Positions 22,230 through 34,395 of a DNA stretch of 64,000 nucleotides are shown in pieces. The position numbers and the translations under genes are program-made. Under the pieces are notes generated by a model. The model was not told the origin of the DNA. It was given only the letters and a program-made list of their open reading frames with translations, and ran no database searches. The DNA comes from Spirometra erinaceieuropaei (taxonomy: Eukaryota > Platyhelminthes > Cestoda > Diphyllobothriidea > Diphyllobothriidae): NCBI GenBank assembly GCA_902702965.1, contig CACRXP010000185.1:73171-137170 (forward strand), read 5' to 3'. Within the stretch, counting starts at the first letter, position 1. Each line of letters starts with the position of its first letter.

Positions 22230-22775
22230 AAGATTTTTTAAGACCACAAAGTGTCAATTCATATAACATCGTATCTGGTCGTTCGTTGGTGATGCTTTTG
22301 AAGTGTACAACATGTTCGACCAAAAAACTTTATGAGCCCTATATGCAATGGGCATTTTAAAGACCTTACAAGTAAATGCAGCTGCAGGTGAGGTCTTCGA
22401 TTATTCGGAAATCAAAAAATAAATAAACCTAGTAATACACTTCCCCTAGGTCATGCTGTCCAAGATGACGTCGTTTGTTACCCAAAGAGTTCAAGAAAAA
22501 ATATTTCCATGCACATCTTATATAAATATATGTGAGTTGACAAGGCCATCAAAAATAAAAACGAAAATTTCATACCACGTGAAGAGTCATTTTTGCCGAG
22601 TGTTGTTTTAAGAAACGACTGGAAAGAGGCTAATTTAAAAATTGGCATCTTATCGCGACAGATATATGTTAGCGTTGCGCTGCAGGACTGTCACCTTTTC
22701 AACCCCACGTCTGTAAATAATCTTGTCTTATCAAAACACACTTTCAATTTTGGTCAAAATTTCATGAGATGGTAC
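22230..22775. mobile_element. Palindromic MITE, diverged subfamily C, centre and right arm
   Basis: Blocks such as TTTTAAGACCACAAAGTGTC, GAAGTGTACAACATG, TATGAGCCCTATATG and AAGAGTCATTTTTGCCGAGT align in order with the centre and right arm of subfamily B. The left arm is largely missing. The right end runs into DNA that is part of a three-fold tandem duplication. Confidence 0.65.
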
Positions 22776-23583
22776 AACCTTACGCATTTGCCCTCACTGC
22801 TGCATTTGTTTATTCTAGTCTGTTCTTTTTCGGCAACTGCGTCATACGTCGAATGTGGCGAAGTGCTTCTGCCTGCCATAGGTAAGAGATGTTTTGGACC
22901 TAAAATAGAAGTGTTTATTCGACGTATAGGTGACAGCACGTAGTCTTCAGTGACAATCTCTTGAACGAAAATTCCCAATATGCACTCGCAGACGTTTTAA
23001 TGTCAGTTGTAGAATGGGCTCTCCAGCTGCGTCAAGATTCCGATTCCGTTCGAAACGTCGTACAAATAAACATTCGGTCCCAGCGATCGCCTCCCCATCT
23101 CCTTCTATTCATTTACCTGGGCCGCGCGTGTTCTCCAGGCCAGACGCAGACAGCTGTTTCACGGTCGTTACCGACCATCAGTACGTCATAGGTTTCATGA
23201 AGTGAGGTATATAAGCATGTCAAGCTGTCTGCGTCTGGCCTGTTGCACTCTTAGCTGCCTGTGTATTATATGTGGCATGTGTCCTATGACACAGCGTTCG
23301 CTGTCGCCAATAGCAAGCTGGCGGGCAGACAGAATGGGATCGAGTGAGATCCTAACCACAACAGTGAGAGTCAAACGCCCACTTGACATACATATACATT
23401 TCTTTGCCGTCCACTCTGTGTCACGTCGTAAAAAACATTAGGGTGGAGATTGAGTAGGATAAATCTCCTTTACCAGTTTTCAGGCATCATTCAGATGGGT
23501 CTGAGCAAAGTGGGCTAACTGCAGGCAAATTATCTCGAGAGCGACAAGGGAGGCCGCTGTTCCGTTGACAAAACTGACAGCCA
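22570..23583 (+). repeat. Tandem unit 1 of 3 (MITE arm plus flank)
   Basis: The unit begins with the MITE right arm (GAGTCATTTTTGCCGAGTGT) and continues through GTCATACGTCGAATGTGGCG and GTAGTCTTCAGTGACAATC. It ends with GGGTGGAGATTGAG and CAAAACTGACAGCCA. Units 2 and 3 repeat this order. This copy alone carries an insertion at about 23051-23390 that includes a Penelope-type CGAAACGTC block. Confidence 0.75.
23040..23100 (+). ncRNA. Hammerhead 3-prime half and Penelope terminal block
   Basis: The sequence CGAAACGTCGTACAAATAAAC followed by CCCAGCGATCGC matches the terminal block downstream of the hammerhead motif at 53.66 kb (GAAACGTC, CAATAAAC, CAGTGATCGC). The CTGATGA half is not clear, so this is a fragment. 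Confidence 0.4.
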
Positions 23584-24020
23584 TGTAAAGAGTCATTTTT
23601 GCCGAGTGTTGTTTTAACAAACGACCGGAAAGAGGCTAATTTAAAAGCTTGCATCCTAGCGCGACAGATATATGTTAGGGTTGCACTGCAGGACTGTCAA
23701 CACACTTTAGAATTTCGGTCAAAATTTCACGAGATGGTCCAGACACTGTACAACCGTACGCATTTGCCCTCACAGCTGCATTTGTTTATCCAAGCCAGCT
23801 GTTTTTCGGAAACTGCGTCATACGCAGAATGTGGCGGAGTGCTTCTGCCTGCCATAGGTAGGGACTGTTTTGGACCCTAAATAGAAGTTTTTATTCGGAG
23901 TATAGGTGACAGCACGTAGTCTTCAGTGACAATCCCTTGAACGAAAATTGCACAACATGCACTCGCAGATGTTTTACTCTCCGGTGCAGAAAGGGCTCTC
24001 CATCTATATATATATATAGG
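23584..24020 (+). repeat. Tandem unit 2 of 3 (truncated)
   Basis: Repeats the MITE arm and flank. It carries a small internal deletion: the CTGTCAA that in unit 3 is followed by about 30 further bases joins directly to CACACTTTAGAATTTCGG. It ends at a TATA microsatellite (about 24001-24018). MITE terminal CACTGTA is preserved near 23745. Confidence 0.75.
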
Positions 24021-24187
24021 CAGAATGGTAATACCGAGAAAGACAAGGACACGTTTAGTTTTTCCATTGCCAACACACCCTTGATACTAGCTAAATTAAC
24101 ACCATTATTCCCCTCTTTCTTATCACGTGCTCCAGCAGTCTTTATGAAACCTTCGGTGGAGGGATATGACTAGGCACAGCGACAGGT

Positions 24188-24359
24188 NNNNNNNNNNNNN
24201 NNNNNNNNNNNNNNNNNNNNNNNNNNNNNNNNNNNNNNNNNNNNNNNNNNNNNNNNNNNNNNNNNNNNNNNNNNNNNNNNNNNNNNNNNNNNNNNNNNNN
24301 NNNNNNNNNNNNNNNNNNNNNNNNNNNNNNNNNNNNNNNNNNNNNNNNNNNNNNNNNNN
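24188..24359. other. Assembly gap (N)
   Basis: A run of N between tandem units 2 and 3. The gap may reflect an unresolved further unit. Confidence 0.99.
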
Positions 24360-25042
24360 GGGGAAATTTTATAATACGTAAAGAGTCATTTATGCCGAGT
24401 GTTGTTTTAACAAACGGCCGGAAAGAGGCTAATTTAAAAGTTGGCATCTTAGCGCGACAGATATATGTTAGGGTTGCACTGCAGGACTGTCAACTTTGCA
24501 ATCCCACGTCTTTTCCAATCAAAACACACTTTAGAATTTCGGTCAAAATTTCACGAGATGGTCCAGACACTGTACAACCGTACGCATTTGCCCTCACAGC
24601 TGCATTTGTTTATCCAAGCCAGCTGTTTTTCGGAAACTGCGTCATACGCAGAATGTGGCGGAGTGCTTCTGCCTGCCATAGGTAGGGACTGTTTTGGACC
24701 CTAAATAGAAGTTTTTATTCGGAGTATAGGTGACAGCACGTAGTCTTCAGTGACAATCCCTTGAACGAAAATTGCACAACATGCACTCGCAGACGTTTTA
24801 CTGTCAGTTGTAGACAGGGATCTCCAGCTGCGTCAAGATTCCGATTATATATATATATCTTTGTCGTTCACTCTGTCTCACGTCGTAAAAAATATTAGGG
24901 TGGAGATTGAGCTGGATAAATCTCCTTCGTTAATTTCGAGATATATTATTCAGATGGGTCTGAACAAAGTGGGCTAAGTGCAGGCAACTTAGCTCGAGAG
25001 CGACAAGGGCCGCCGCTGTTCCGTAGACCAAACTGACAGCCA
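24360..25042 (+). repeat. Tandem unit 3 of 3
   Basis: Runs from TAAAGAGTCATTTATGCCGAGTG to CAAACTGACAGCCA. It is very close to unit 2 over their shared part (long identical runs through GGTAGGGACTGTTTTGGACC). It has an AT microsatellite (24845-24859) where unit 1 carries its insertion. Confidence 0.75.
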
Positions 25043-25439
25043 AAGACGACAACTTTATTTTACGATAAGTGAATATGAAAGCAGTAATTAGGTGAAGACC
25101 AATCTAGTTAACCTCAGTAGTAAATGAGAGCCTCTTCAGGTCGAATTCCGATAAGAAGGCTGGAGATGATTTAATGATACGTTGTGACGACTGGTAAGAC
25201 ATGTAGAGGGATGCTGGGCGTTGGTGACTGCACAACTGCTTGGACTGTCCTTACGTTGGGCGGTGGGGGTGCGTAAAATGCGCATACGTGCTCCAAAACC
25301 CATGCCTGCGTGTGCACGCGAAAACTCACGATGCCTTTACCAAAATTCTTACATATATCCTCAAATAGGAATAAAGACTAACGTGACCTGCATTAAACTC
25401 CTAGGGTCTGCAACGCCGGCTTTGGATAAAACTTAGTCT
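25043..25439. other. No recognised gene
   Basis: A 71-codon frame at 25221-25436 has no motif. Confidence 0.35.
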
Positions 25440-25911
25440 CTGACAACGGCGACATGCTTATGCCAAACTAACCAACTGTCTACGTAATTAACCTAACGAA
25501 CGACCAAAACCCCATCACACTGACTGCCGAAAAGAAAACCGTTTCTAAACGTCTCCTTTTCAAGGAGACGTTGTGAGTGAACTGCCATGAAGATGCCTTG
25601 ATCAAGCTGTCTTGCGAACCGTCCCAGGAGCAAGGGTTCGGATAACATTATCTACTTATCCTATCTTACGTGGAGAAGGCAAGGATAGGTTTTCATCTCA
25701 GACCACCCCAATGGCCATCTACTCCATCACTTGCTCCTGCGGAGCAGGTTATATTGGTCGCAGGAGTAGACACCTATTCAAAAAATACGAGAACACCTTG
25801 CGGCATAGCTGGGAGAAAGCGAAACTAGGAGCATACACCACGCCGTTCTGGAACAAGTTATTGGTTTCGGGCTTCATGTGGACCCAACGAGGCTTTATGT
25901 GTAATTTATAA
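25440..25911 (+). pseudogene. Penelope-like element C-terminal region with GIY-YIG domain, second copy
   Basis: The frame at 25612-25911 gives YPILRGEGKDRFSSQTTP, then IYSITCSCGAGYIGRRSRHL and KKYENTLRHSWEKAKLG, clearly the same domain as at 21.3 kb and closer to the family norm (TCSCGxGYIGR). The preceding bases (25500-25610) carry stops and frame changes but align with the first copy. The C-terminal part after TTPFWNKLL is broken. A conserved hairpin lies about 320 bp downstream. Confidence 0.8.
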
Positions 25912-26231
25912 GGTCCTTTAGAGCTAGTCTAAACTACTGGGCCAGCGTCTGCTAACAAAAGCAGAGGCGGCCGCTGTCAGGTTACGAAAACCGGTCTCTT
26001 GCGTGCGGTTGAATCTCCTTCGGTCTCCGCGCTTACCATGTTCAAAGGTCGACTGATTTCATGCACTCTCCGGGCCCATCCGCCCTCACTCCGCCTCTGG
26101 CATTGCCTCTTATTACCCCCCCCCCCTCCTACTCATCATATTCCCACAGCCGGCCTGTGGTTTAAGACGGTCGTTAGTAGATTTCTCTACTCACTGACAT
26201 GTCTTGCTTGACCCCGTTTCCAAGTAACTGC

Positions 26232-26277
26232 ATTGGCCTGATGAGAATTTAGCGAAAGCAAACGTATCATCGCCAAT
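26232..26277 (+). ncRNA. Hammerhead-like hairpin of the Penelope terminus, second copy
   Basis: ATTGGC (26232-26237) pairs perfectly with GCCAAT (26272-26277). CTGATGA lies at 26238-26244 and CGAAA at 26253-26257. GATGA can pair with TCATC (26267-26271), and GC-GAAA-GC forms a capped tip. Compared with 21964-22010 both the outer and inner stems differ by compensating changes. Confidence 0.55.
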
Positions 26278-26289
26278 TGGCCTTCTGAA

Positions 26290-27189
26290 TGCTGCCATGG
26301 AATTTTCACAACTCTAAAACTGTTCGGAAAGTCTTGTCATTTGCTACACACCCAGCGGTGCGTACATTCCAAATGGGATAAAGAAGAAAATGTCCAGCAT
26401 AAGTTTAAGTTGGCTTTATCCTCTTAAACCACCTAGTAATTAACATTGCGGTTATATGATTTGTGCATGCAGGACGACATTAACTGGGCTTACGCGTTTG
26501 CGCACTGTTTCGAATGCTCGTACAGTAGACGCACGCAAAGGCGCTTTGCAGTTTCTTCGGCGGAGAAAATTGCACAGAGACGGAAAATTAGATAATGAGA
26601 AGTTAACCAACAAAGTCCCTGTTGAACGTTGGGTATTCAAGTTTGCCCCCTTTCGTGCAAAGACGGCACGCCGTCCGCGCTGTGCAATAGCGGTCGCGGT
26701 AATACTCAGGGGAACGTTGGGTTTGAGTAAGTAATTGGATTGCCTGGTTAGTTCTCGCACCCCCTGCTAATTAGCTTTCCTCGGGGGCATATCTCATCCT
26801 CCCTCCACCCCGACTAATGTTAACGGACTAGCATTCTGGAACGCTGTAATATAACGCGTCAGCATTCTTCTCCGGTTTCATCTGCGGAGGCTAATAATTT
26901 TAACTACGACGGGGAATTCTGCCTAGTAACATATTTATCCTCGTTGAAATCCCTTTACAGAAAAGGAGGTTTGCATGCAATCGGTCAGTAAGGGATGAAA
27001 AAACCAGATTTCATAAAAGTGATCAGGATACAGGAGGTTTGACTGTTGGACGTTTACTTCGAATTAGTATGAAACCTGTTCAGATTTTTTGGGGTTAGAA
27101 GAAAAAGGGGCTCGTCCAGCGTGTGCCCCACGACCTGGGCGAAGCACCGGTTACTTGCATGTGAAGTAGTTTTAATTGAAAGTAGGCTT
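26290..27189. other. No recognised gene
   Basis: Overlapping frames of 92 codons (plus) and 102 codons (minus) at 26452-26760 have no recognised domain. Confidence 0.35.
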
Positions 27190-27660
27190 GCGCAGCATCT
27201 ACCGCACTCTCTCTCTTCCTCACTCCCTACCTGGGTTCGGTGTCAAGACAGAGTAAAGAAGATCGGAGGTGGGGGGGGGGCGTAGTTGCCTGGCACGACA
27301 AAAGCCGAACTCAGGCGTGCCACCACATCTCACGCAGCATGCACCACTCTCCCTCCCTCTCTTCCTCTTTCTCCTCTCTCACTCACCAGGCTCCGATGGG
27401 AAGATAATGTCAAAATGAGTGGAAGTATGGTCGAGCGCAGTGACTGACAAAGCCAAGCAGTCTGTCAAAAAGTGCCGCACACACGATAGGGTCCCCCTTA
27501 GCACAATATTACTAAGATTTCACTGAATGGGGACGGCCCCGCCCTCCGGTTCACGAGAGTGCCCAAGAGAGCGTTAAAGAGGAAGTAGCCATTAAGCATG
27601 CCCCCCCCCCCAGTCCCTGATCCAATCATTTTACCCACACATGCAGTACTGACCATGGAG
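27190..27660 (+). repeat. Dispersed repeat R, copy 2, with homopolymer runs
   Basis: The first 130 bp share an ordered set of words with 7290-7450. The part around 27400-27490 resembles 48100-48200 (GCAGTGACTGACAAAGCC versus GCAGTTGACAAGGCTGG). G- and C-runs occur near 27270 and 27601. Non-coding. Confidence 0.5.
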
Positions 27661-29545
27661 ACCGAAGTATCTGGTCATTTGGCACAGCAATAGGTTTATT
27701 AATATTGAGGGGTTCACTGATGCGTTGTGGGAATGAGTTCCTCAGTGTGGGCCTCACTCTCTACACCCTCTCCTATGCACCAGTTCACTTTCCGAGTTGG
27801 TTACTCCTCTGGCACCGGGGAGGGAGGGGGGGGGGGTTTAGGGGGAGCGACAATGTTTCGAATTAGTGCGGCGGCTAAATCCCTAGTTTTATTAGCGTTC
27901 AGTCTGTCGTTCATGGGAAGATTGTCTGTGGACTCATAAACAGTGTTGCATATTTTGTGAATTTCAACATTTGAAAACAATGTAGTATTTAGAAAGCGAG
28001 CCTGCCGAGTGAAAACGCCAAATAATTTAACGGAAAAAGTCCCCCCAGTGAACTCACAAGTTCACCTTCGATTGTAGGCTTTTAGTTAGTCGATATGATC
28101 GTAAGGTGCATCCATGAAGGTGTTGTTGTACGTCAAACAGCGGCCTATTGGCCTCAACGCTACTTTAGTCCATGGCCGTATGTAAAGGAAATTTCGGATA
28201 TCAACGTATAGGGCAAAGCCAGTAATTTGGAGATCTCACTTGTTAATACTCCATTTGAAGACGCAAAATTCGTAACTAAATTCGCATGTAATAGGGGATG
28301 GGACGGCACTAGCATTGAAAAAACAATTTGCGATGAGAATTAAGGAAGTAAAAATTGGCAACAGCATGGTCCATTACTACCGAGTGCTATAGAAATTAAC
28401 GAAATTAGGGCAAACAAACTCCCCCGCGTCGTTTTCAGGGCCGAAAAAGGACCCGAATGATGATGAGGGGGAGGTGATCATCCTGAAAGTCATAAACAGA
28501 CTCGATGTTCTGATTTTTAATTGCTTTTCGAATGCGCATTAAAGTTCATTCGGCTGCTTGGCACGCAGCAAGCACTATGTGCCTCTCGCCACACGGAAGA
28601 ATACGAAACATGCTATAAGACGGACTTTATTAAGCCTATATGGCTTTCCAATCAAAGACATTCGAAACTCTTGAGTGCGCTATCGGAATTATAAAAGGTC
28701 AGCCAAGTCCGGAAGCAAAAATGATTGGGACGGGAATATCGACCCTGCGTATTAGAGTTTCAGAGAGTGACAGAAAAATGCCTGTACGATGCAATAAACA
28801 AGTTTGTGAATCCTGTTCAAAGGTGAAGTGACAAAGTAGAATTATGAGAGATGAGAAACTGGGCAGCCCAAAGGAATCAGGAAGATTCAACCTCATCACA
28901 AAGAATGACAAGATAGGGGTGATCGTCACCTAAATGCACACTGAACTAAGTTATCACGGCTAAGAGGATGGGGCCAGGATGGGATAAGTCTTAAGGCCTC
29001 TTCAGAAGATGTGAGTTCTCCATAAATTTGGCGGGACAATCCCCAACAGCAGTATTCATTGCCTCCACGTAATAGGAGTCATTGGATCAAGTAAGCACAA
29101 ATAAACAAACTGAAAAAATAGGATGACTCCCTGAAGGATTTCAAAGCCATTTGAAAGAGAAACAGATTTTCGGTCGCCAGGTCTGAACAATTCAATTCGG
29201 TGAAGTGTAATTACGCGTAATGAAGAGCGACAATCGAATGCTTTCCTGAATTGGAGATCGGATGGAAAGGCATTAAAAGCAGGCGTGTTCTCAACTCGCC
29301 CACATTTACAATGAACAAGCCATATGCAGACCATTGAAGGCATCCCAGATACTGATCCTGTTCTTCATTTGAATGTTTTGGGGTCCGAAAAATGAAGACG
29401 TGGTATGGCCATGTCTAAGAAAATCGGTCTATCGAACTTCAGAAGAACCGAACAGCAGGCAATTGGATGCGGGCACAGAAAACAGAAATTATTAGGTCTT
29501 TTAGGGACTAAGGAGACTGTGACCCATTACACCTATTATCGGGCA
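27661..29545. other. No recognised gene
   Basis: Contains frames of 60-95 codons without recognisable domains, and a G-run near 27825. Confidence 0.35.
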
Positions 29546-29600
29546 TGTGGGCCGCATTTCAGAATTTCGGTTAACATTGCATGACATCGGTTATAGACTT
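29546..29600. mobile_element. Palindromic MITE end fragment
   Basis: GCATTTCAGAATTTCGGTTA followed by ACATTGCATGACATCGG resembles the last 50 bases of subfamily B. The rest is missing. Confidence 0.4.
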
Positions 29601-31649
29601 ACTAGCTAATTGAGTTAGCAAACTGGAAAAGTAGCCGCAAGTAGCACAGATGCCCTACTACTAAATATTTGTAGAAATGCACTGCTCCTAGCCCGGACTT
29701 CATTACCATACAAGAACCAGCAGCTGATATGGTGAAAATGTTGTTTTCCTACTCCGTGCTTTAAGTTCCATGTTTTCTAACTTCGAATTATACAGATCCG
29801 TAGGAATACATCACGTTATCTCCATGTGTAAGCGACTGAAATGTTCGAGAGCAGAGCAAACTTGCCATGATAATTGATAACCGGACGTTCTTCGTACCTG
29901 TCACTTCTGAAGTCCAGCCTACAAATAAAAAATGGTAATGTTCTACGGTCCTAACGGTTAGAAAATTGCTTGAAGTAGCCAATGCAGCACGAATGAATGC
30001 TGGCTGAAATTTATTGTTAGTTTAAGTGTTTTTGAAAATTGAAGCATTACGAATTACTTTCTGAGAGAATGCGGCCACTGGTCTACTGTAAAGAATGTTA
30101 TAACCTATGGAAATCCTCCTAAAACACAGTTTGGGGCTTGAGTTCAAATGCACAACTTCTTGGCTGTTGTCGGGACCGTTGACTTCGATCAGGGAGATAT
30201 TACCCACCAATCGAGGAATTCACAATCATCCCGTGCTGTTAAAAATACTCTGCCTTGTTCTAGCTAGAGTTTACATTTTGCCATAGGTGCTTTTTAAAAT
30301 TACCCCATTTGTCTTCGGAAATTTCTTGGAAACTGATGGTACCTGCAACGGATTTTAAGGATTGCGAAATTTCGTGAGCGACTGTCATCTGAAATTATGC
30401 ATAACTTTTCATAATCTAGTCTATTTGTTTCTTGCTATTTTTGCCAAATTTGAATATTACCACTCCTTCACTCCCTTACATCCTAAAGTCTGTCTCGCAA
30501 AATTAGATGCGACCGCTTACGAATTCCGCAGTTTATACAAGAATTGGTAATGAAGAGATTCGGCAAATTTTCTAGGTTTCCAACATCGACGGCATTCAAA
30601 ATAAACCAAAAGTTACACAACGAGAAAGGCGAGCTTGTGGCAAGAAGCAGCTGACCAGTTTCATTTCATTTAGTTCATTCAGTGGGTTGGGAAAATTACG
30701 CCGCCAGGTGTCTGAATAAGAGAAAAGCAAACATTCGCTGGATTGCCTTTATTAAAGGCCGTAGTTTGATGGGGAGGTGTTACATGTCTCTCATGAATAG
30801 CGAACACAGATTTCGTGCGTTGACAACAAGCGTTTCATTACTTATCCTGACGATGGTCACTAATGAGGACAAGTTCTTTGTTAACGTGGTGCCTAATATC
30901 TTAGGCCCCGACTCAACTTCCTGGCTCTTACTAAATAGGTTAGTTAGGCCTCGACGACCGAATGAGTGATAGGGGGACAGCCCCGCTCATTTTAACTGTC
31001 TTTGCTAGTAAACGTCATCTCGCCGACGGCATCTGCCGAGCGGAAGCAAAGCTCGCGTCCAGAAAGGACCGCTTGGAATGCCACTTGCGACTTGGTGGTA
31101 CGGTCCCTTCACCACCACTTGATGCTCAAGCATCCTTGTAGACGTTTGCTGACTAACAAGTTGCATGCTTGACAAGTTCACTGCATTTGACGGACAGCGG
31201 AGAACCACGCCCCGTTCGAACCAACTTGCGACGAAGTGTTACGCCAGACTTTTGAGTGGCTTATACTCCCAGTGTTCAAGGAGTTTAGCCCTCACGCTTT
31301 TTGCAAGGGTCTTTTTGGCATGCTTGGACTGTTTGGACTCTTCAGCCCTATTTCTGCAGAAGTGTCCAGTTTTCTCCACCAACATTAAACATTTGGGCTT
31401 GATGCGTTTGATAACTGGCTTGTCCTAATGGATTTTAATTACACGTCTGTGGGCGTGCGTCGTTGTACCCGTTGGCTTGAGGAAATAAGAAGTGCATTGT
31501 GAAAAGACAAGCTTCGAAGGAACAACTTGAATAAGGAGCGGACATAACAAGATCCGACTTTAATTTTGTAAAGACGTAAAAGATTTTTCTGACAGTCCAA
31601 TTGGAGATTGAGTTCATACTAGTATACTTTCATTTAGAAGCACCTTAAC
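29601..31649. other. No recognised gene
   Basis: Unique-looking sequence; frames up to 95 codons have no motif. Confidence 0.35.
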
Positions 31650-31706
31650 AGCCGAAGACAGTTTGCGAAAGGATGAACGTGTACAATTGCCCGAACAAGA
31701 CGTTTG

Positions 31707-31754
31707 GTTTGCCAATCGTTTTAGATTCTCACTCGAACCCATCATCAGGCAAGT
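31707..31754 (-). ncRNA. Hammerhead-type motif, orphan
   Basis: On the minus strand TTGCC precedes and overlaps CTGATGA (31742-31748 on the plus strand). Next comes stem II formed by GGTTC and GAATC around GAGTGA, then TAAAACGATT where the consensus has CGAAACGTC, then GGCAA, which pairs back with TTGCC. The helical layout is intact, but the conserved G of GAAA is lost, so cleavage is doubtful. The flank up to about 31650 resembles the Penelope terminal block. Confidence 0.5.
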
Positions 31755-32092
31755 CGCAGGTAATGGACGTCGACGGTCGTATTCTACTCTTCCAAACTGC
31801 TTTCTGGATCTCGCCTCATCGTTTCCATCGTACAAGGAGGTATGGATTTTAGTTTGTGGGAATCTGCAGAGACGTTTAGGACTAGTTAACCTCCTACAGC
31901 CTAGTTCTGCGTGCTAATTCCGGACACCATCGGATCAATAAAGTCTGACCGTCTGTTGTCTGCCACTTAGAAAATCGCCTGTACACATGGGTAAACAGAT
32001 GCGAGTATGGGGTATAGTGTCTTACATTTAAGACATTATATTCAGGAGGGTCTAAGTAATGAATTTTTGCTTTTTGCTCTAGTAAATGCTCT
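31755..32092. other. No recognised gene
   Basis: Short unremarkable stretch; an 84-codon frame at 31663-31917 overlaps the ribozyme block. Confidence 0.35.
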
Positions 32093-32393
32093 CAAATTTC
32101 TATTACTCGTCGCTCTGGCCACAACATTTCTATAAAACCTGTTACCTTCTGTCGAACAAGTTTGGCGAGTCTCTACGTTTATCGTCTGTGAACTTCAACA
32201 TGACCTACGTGAATGTTGTTCCTCACCTTCTTTGTTCTTTCCCTTACCCACCTGAACTAGACTTTGTTTCGTCAACCCTTGAGTTTGACCTTGACGGTGG
32301 AGGTCACTCCTGTCGCTAAACATCCTTCCTACACGTGCATGCGACCGACGCCATCGAGCGCACGTTTTTTCTGACCAAAGTCTGGTGTTAAAT
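32093..32393 (+). repeat. Direct repeat W, copy 1
   Basis: Begins TTCTATTACTCGTC and proceeds through ACATTTCTATAAAACCTGTTA to CCAAAGTCTGGTGTT. It is repeated at about 32706-32985 in the same orientation. The 77-codon frame at 32086-32319 falls inside and is not preserved in copy 2, so it is probably not a gene. Confidence 0.7.
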
Positions 32394-32428
32394 TAGGCCT
32401 AATCTTTTGTTCTGAGTGCGAGTATCAA

Positions 32429-32697
32429 CAGTAGGTGGGCTAAGTCACGAAATGTCAGCCGAACTTTCGAAATACGTTCCCGTTTCAAAAAGATTAATTA
32501 AGTAGGGTTAATAAACTAATCATCCAACAGCATAATTCTATAATAATTCATTGGCGTGAGGATGCCGACTTCCGCGTGTACTTTTTCTGACTGCATGCAA
32601 GAACTATACTCTGCAAAGAATAACTACTTAAGTGGCATGCGATTTTCTCATAGATTTTCGATGCCCTTAAAATTCAATTATTTTTCATGGAAAATAC
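32429..32697. mobile_element. Palindromic MITE, left-arm fragment (A5)
   Basis: Starts CAGTAGGTGGGCTAAGTC at the outer end and follows the subfamily A left arm as far as ATTTTTCATGGAAAATAC. There it joins directly to the second W repeat. The other arm and the centre are absent. Confidence 0.75.
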
Positions 32698-32705
32698 GCT
32701 CAGAA

Positions 32706-32985
32706 CTCTATTACTCGTCATTCTGACCATGACATTTCTACAAAACCTGTTATCTTACGTGGAATAAGTTCGGAAATTCTCCACGTGTAAGTTATGTGAA
32801 TTTATGTCCGATCTACACGCATGTTGTTCCCTACCGTATTCTTTCTCTCCAGCAAGACTTCGTTTAGTCGCCTACTGACAATGACCTTGAGATTGAGGGT
32901 CACCCTTGTTTCTTAAAAACCTTCCTGTACACGCGTGTGGACCACACTAGTGAGCGTACGTTTTTCTTACCCAAAGTCAGGCGTT
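32706..32985 (+). repeat. Direct repeat W, copy 2
   Basis: Repeats 32093-32393 with many substitutions (ACATTTCTACAAAACCTGTTA, CCAAAGTCAGGCGTT). Confidence 0.7.
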
Positions 32986-34395
32986 GGACTCGACCGACTC
33001 CCCGGTTTTCAGCATGAGTATATACTGTCGAGGTTTGCGCCTACAAAACTCATCTGCGGTCTTCATTTTTGTGTTTTACGTACGTATAACTGTAGAGTAC
33101 CTAATTGTGGGTTAAAACAGTAGTGAGCATGAAATTCCGGGGACATCCATAAAATCAGGCCATTGGAGATTACCTCGTAGGCCAATTTCAGACTATTTTT
33201 AAAATTGCCATGCATTTACTATGGGCAAATGCATAAGGTGTATGATAGTTTAAGCGAAAGATGCTTGCATATTCCTCGATTTCCTTGCTTCCGTTAGATC
33301 ACCTAACCACGAATAGAAAAGTTGTTGATGTGGACGTTGTCTTTTATTTCGGGTTGAACGGCTTTGTGAAGTGATTCTCATGCGCCCAGAATGGGTGAAA
33401 AAAGTCTTACAAGTCATACTAATAAAATTTTCTGGTAAAGTCTCCCAAGACTGCAGATCTGACTGACCTCATAATTTTTAGCCACTCGTCTTGATTCATC
33501 CCATGTTTAACGAGCATCCTGTAGACGTAAACCCTTCTGAAGACTCGTCCAGAACGGTGAACAATAGAACAAATTTTAACCGGCTGAAGTAGAGTCGTAC
33601 ATTTTGAAGCACATGACGACAATCAGGGAGTTCTGGGCACTTAATTGAATACGCTAATTAAGAAGTTTAAAAAATACGCGTTTTTTCATCTGAGATGACC
33701 AAATATACTTTGCTCAGGCTTTACAAATAACTTCATCTGATGAATAATAATTCCCTCTTATGAAAATGTCGCCACAGATGGTGACTTTCTATACGGTCAT
33801 AATTAATCACTCCATTGTTCTGTTCCGATAAGCCGTAGAAAGAGAACTTATTTTAATGGCCAGTGTTTCCCAAATAAAAAACTATTTGCGACTTAATTAA
33901 TGATTTTAAGGAAACTATGCAAGTTTTTCTAATTTTTATTCGAAGTATGTTTTCCCAACCTTTTTTTGTTATAGCTAGGACGCAGGACAACAGAATTAAC
34001 TGTTAACATATCTTCCATTTAAAATTTTATGGAACCCATGCTTTTGGAATTTTGATTCTGATGGTTATTGAACAAGAGCGCGTCACTCAATGGTTTGTTG
34101 TTCAACACTTAGTATGTGCAAAATATTTAAACCATTGAGAGCACGAATAACTTTTTTTAAACTTAGCAAAATTTTACTCGATTTTCCATCCTGAGCTCAA
34201 TGTTCAATAAATATTGCTGAACACTTTGTTTATCTCTTCCCCCTCCGATCCAGTTTTGTCAATATCACAGGACAACGCGTAAGCCCTACCGGCTCCAACA
34301 GGCCTCAGTAGTTTGGACAAAATTTACGCAATTGTTCTTTTGCATATTTAAAACGATGACAGCACTGCAGCCTTCTATCACCATTCGTTCAGGAA
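32986..34395. other. No recognised gene
   Basis: AT-rich DNA without clear repeat or coding signature. Confidence 0.35.

Noticed and set aside
24000..24020. TCTATATATATA as a second Helitron 5-prime end
   Set aside because: It is a TA microsatellite within tandem unit 2 and lacks the downstream Helitron start sequence.
26452..26760. Overlapping 92- and 102-codon frames as a gene
   Set aside because: Both strands are open, neither has a recognisable domain, and there is no splice or promoter support.
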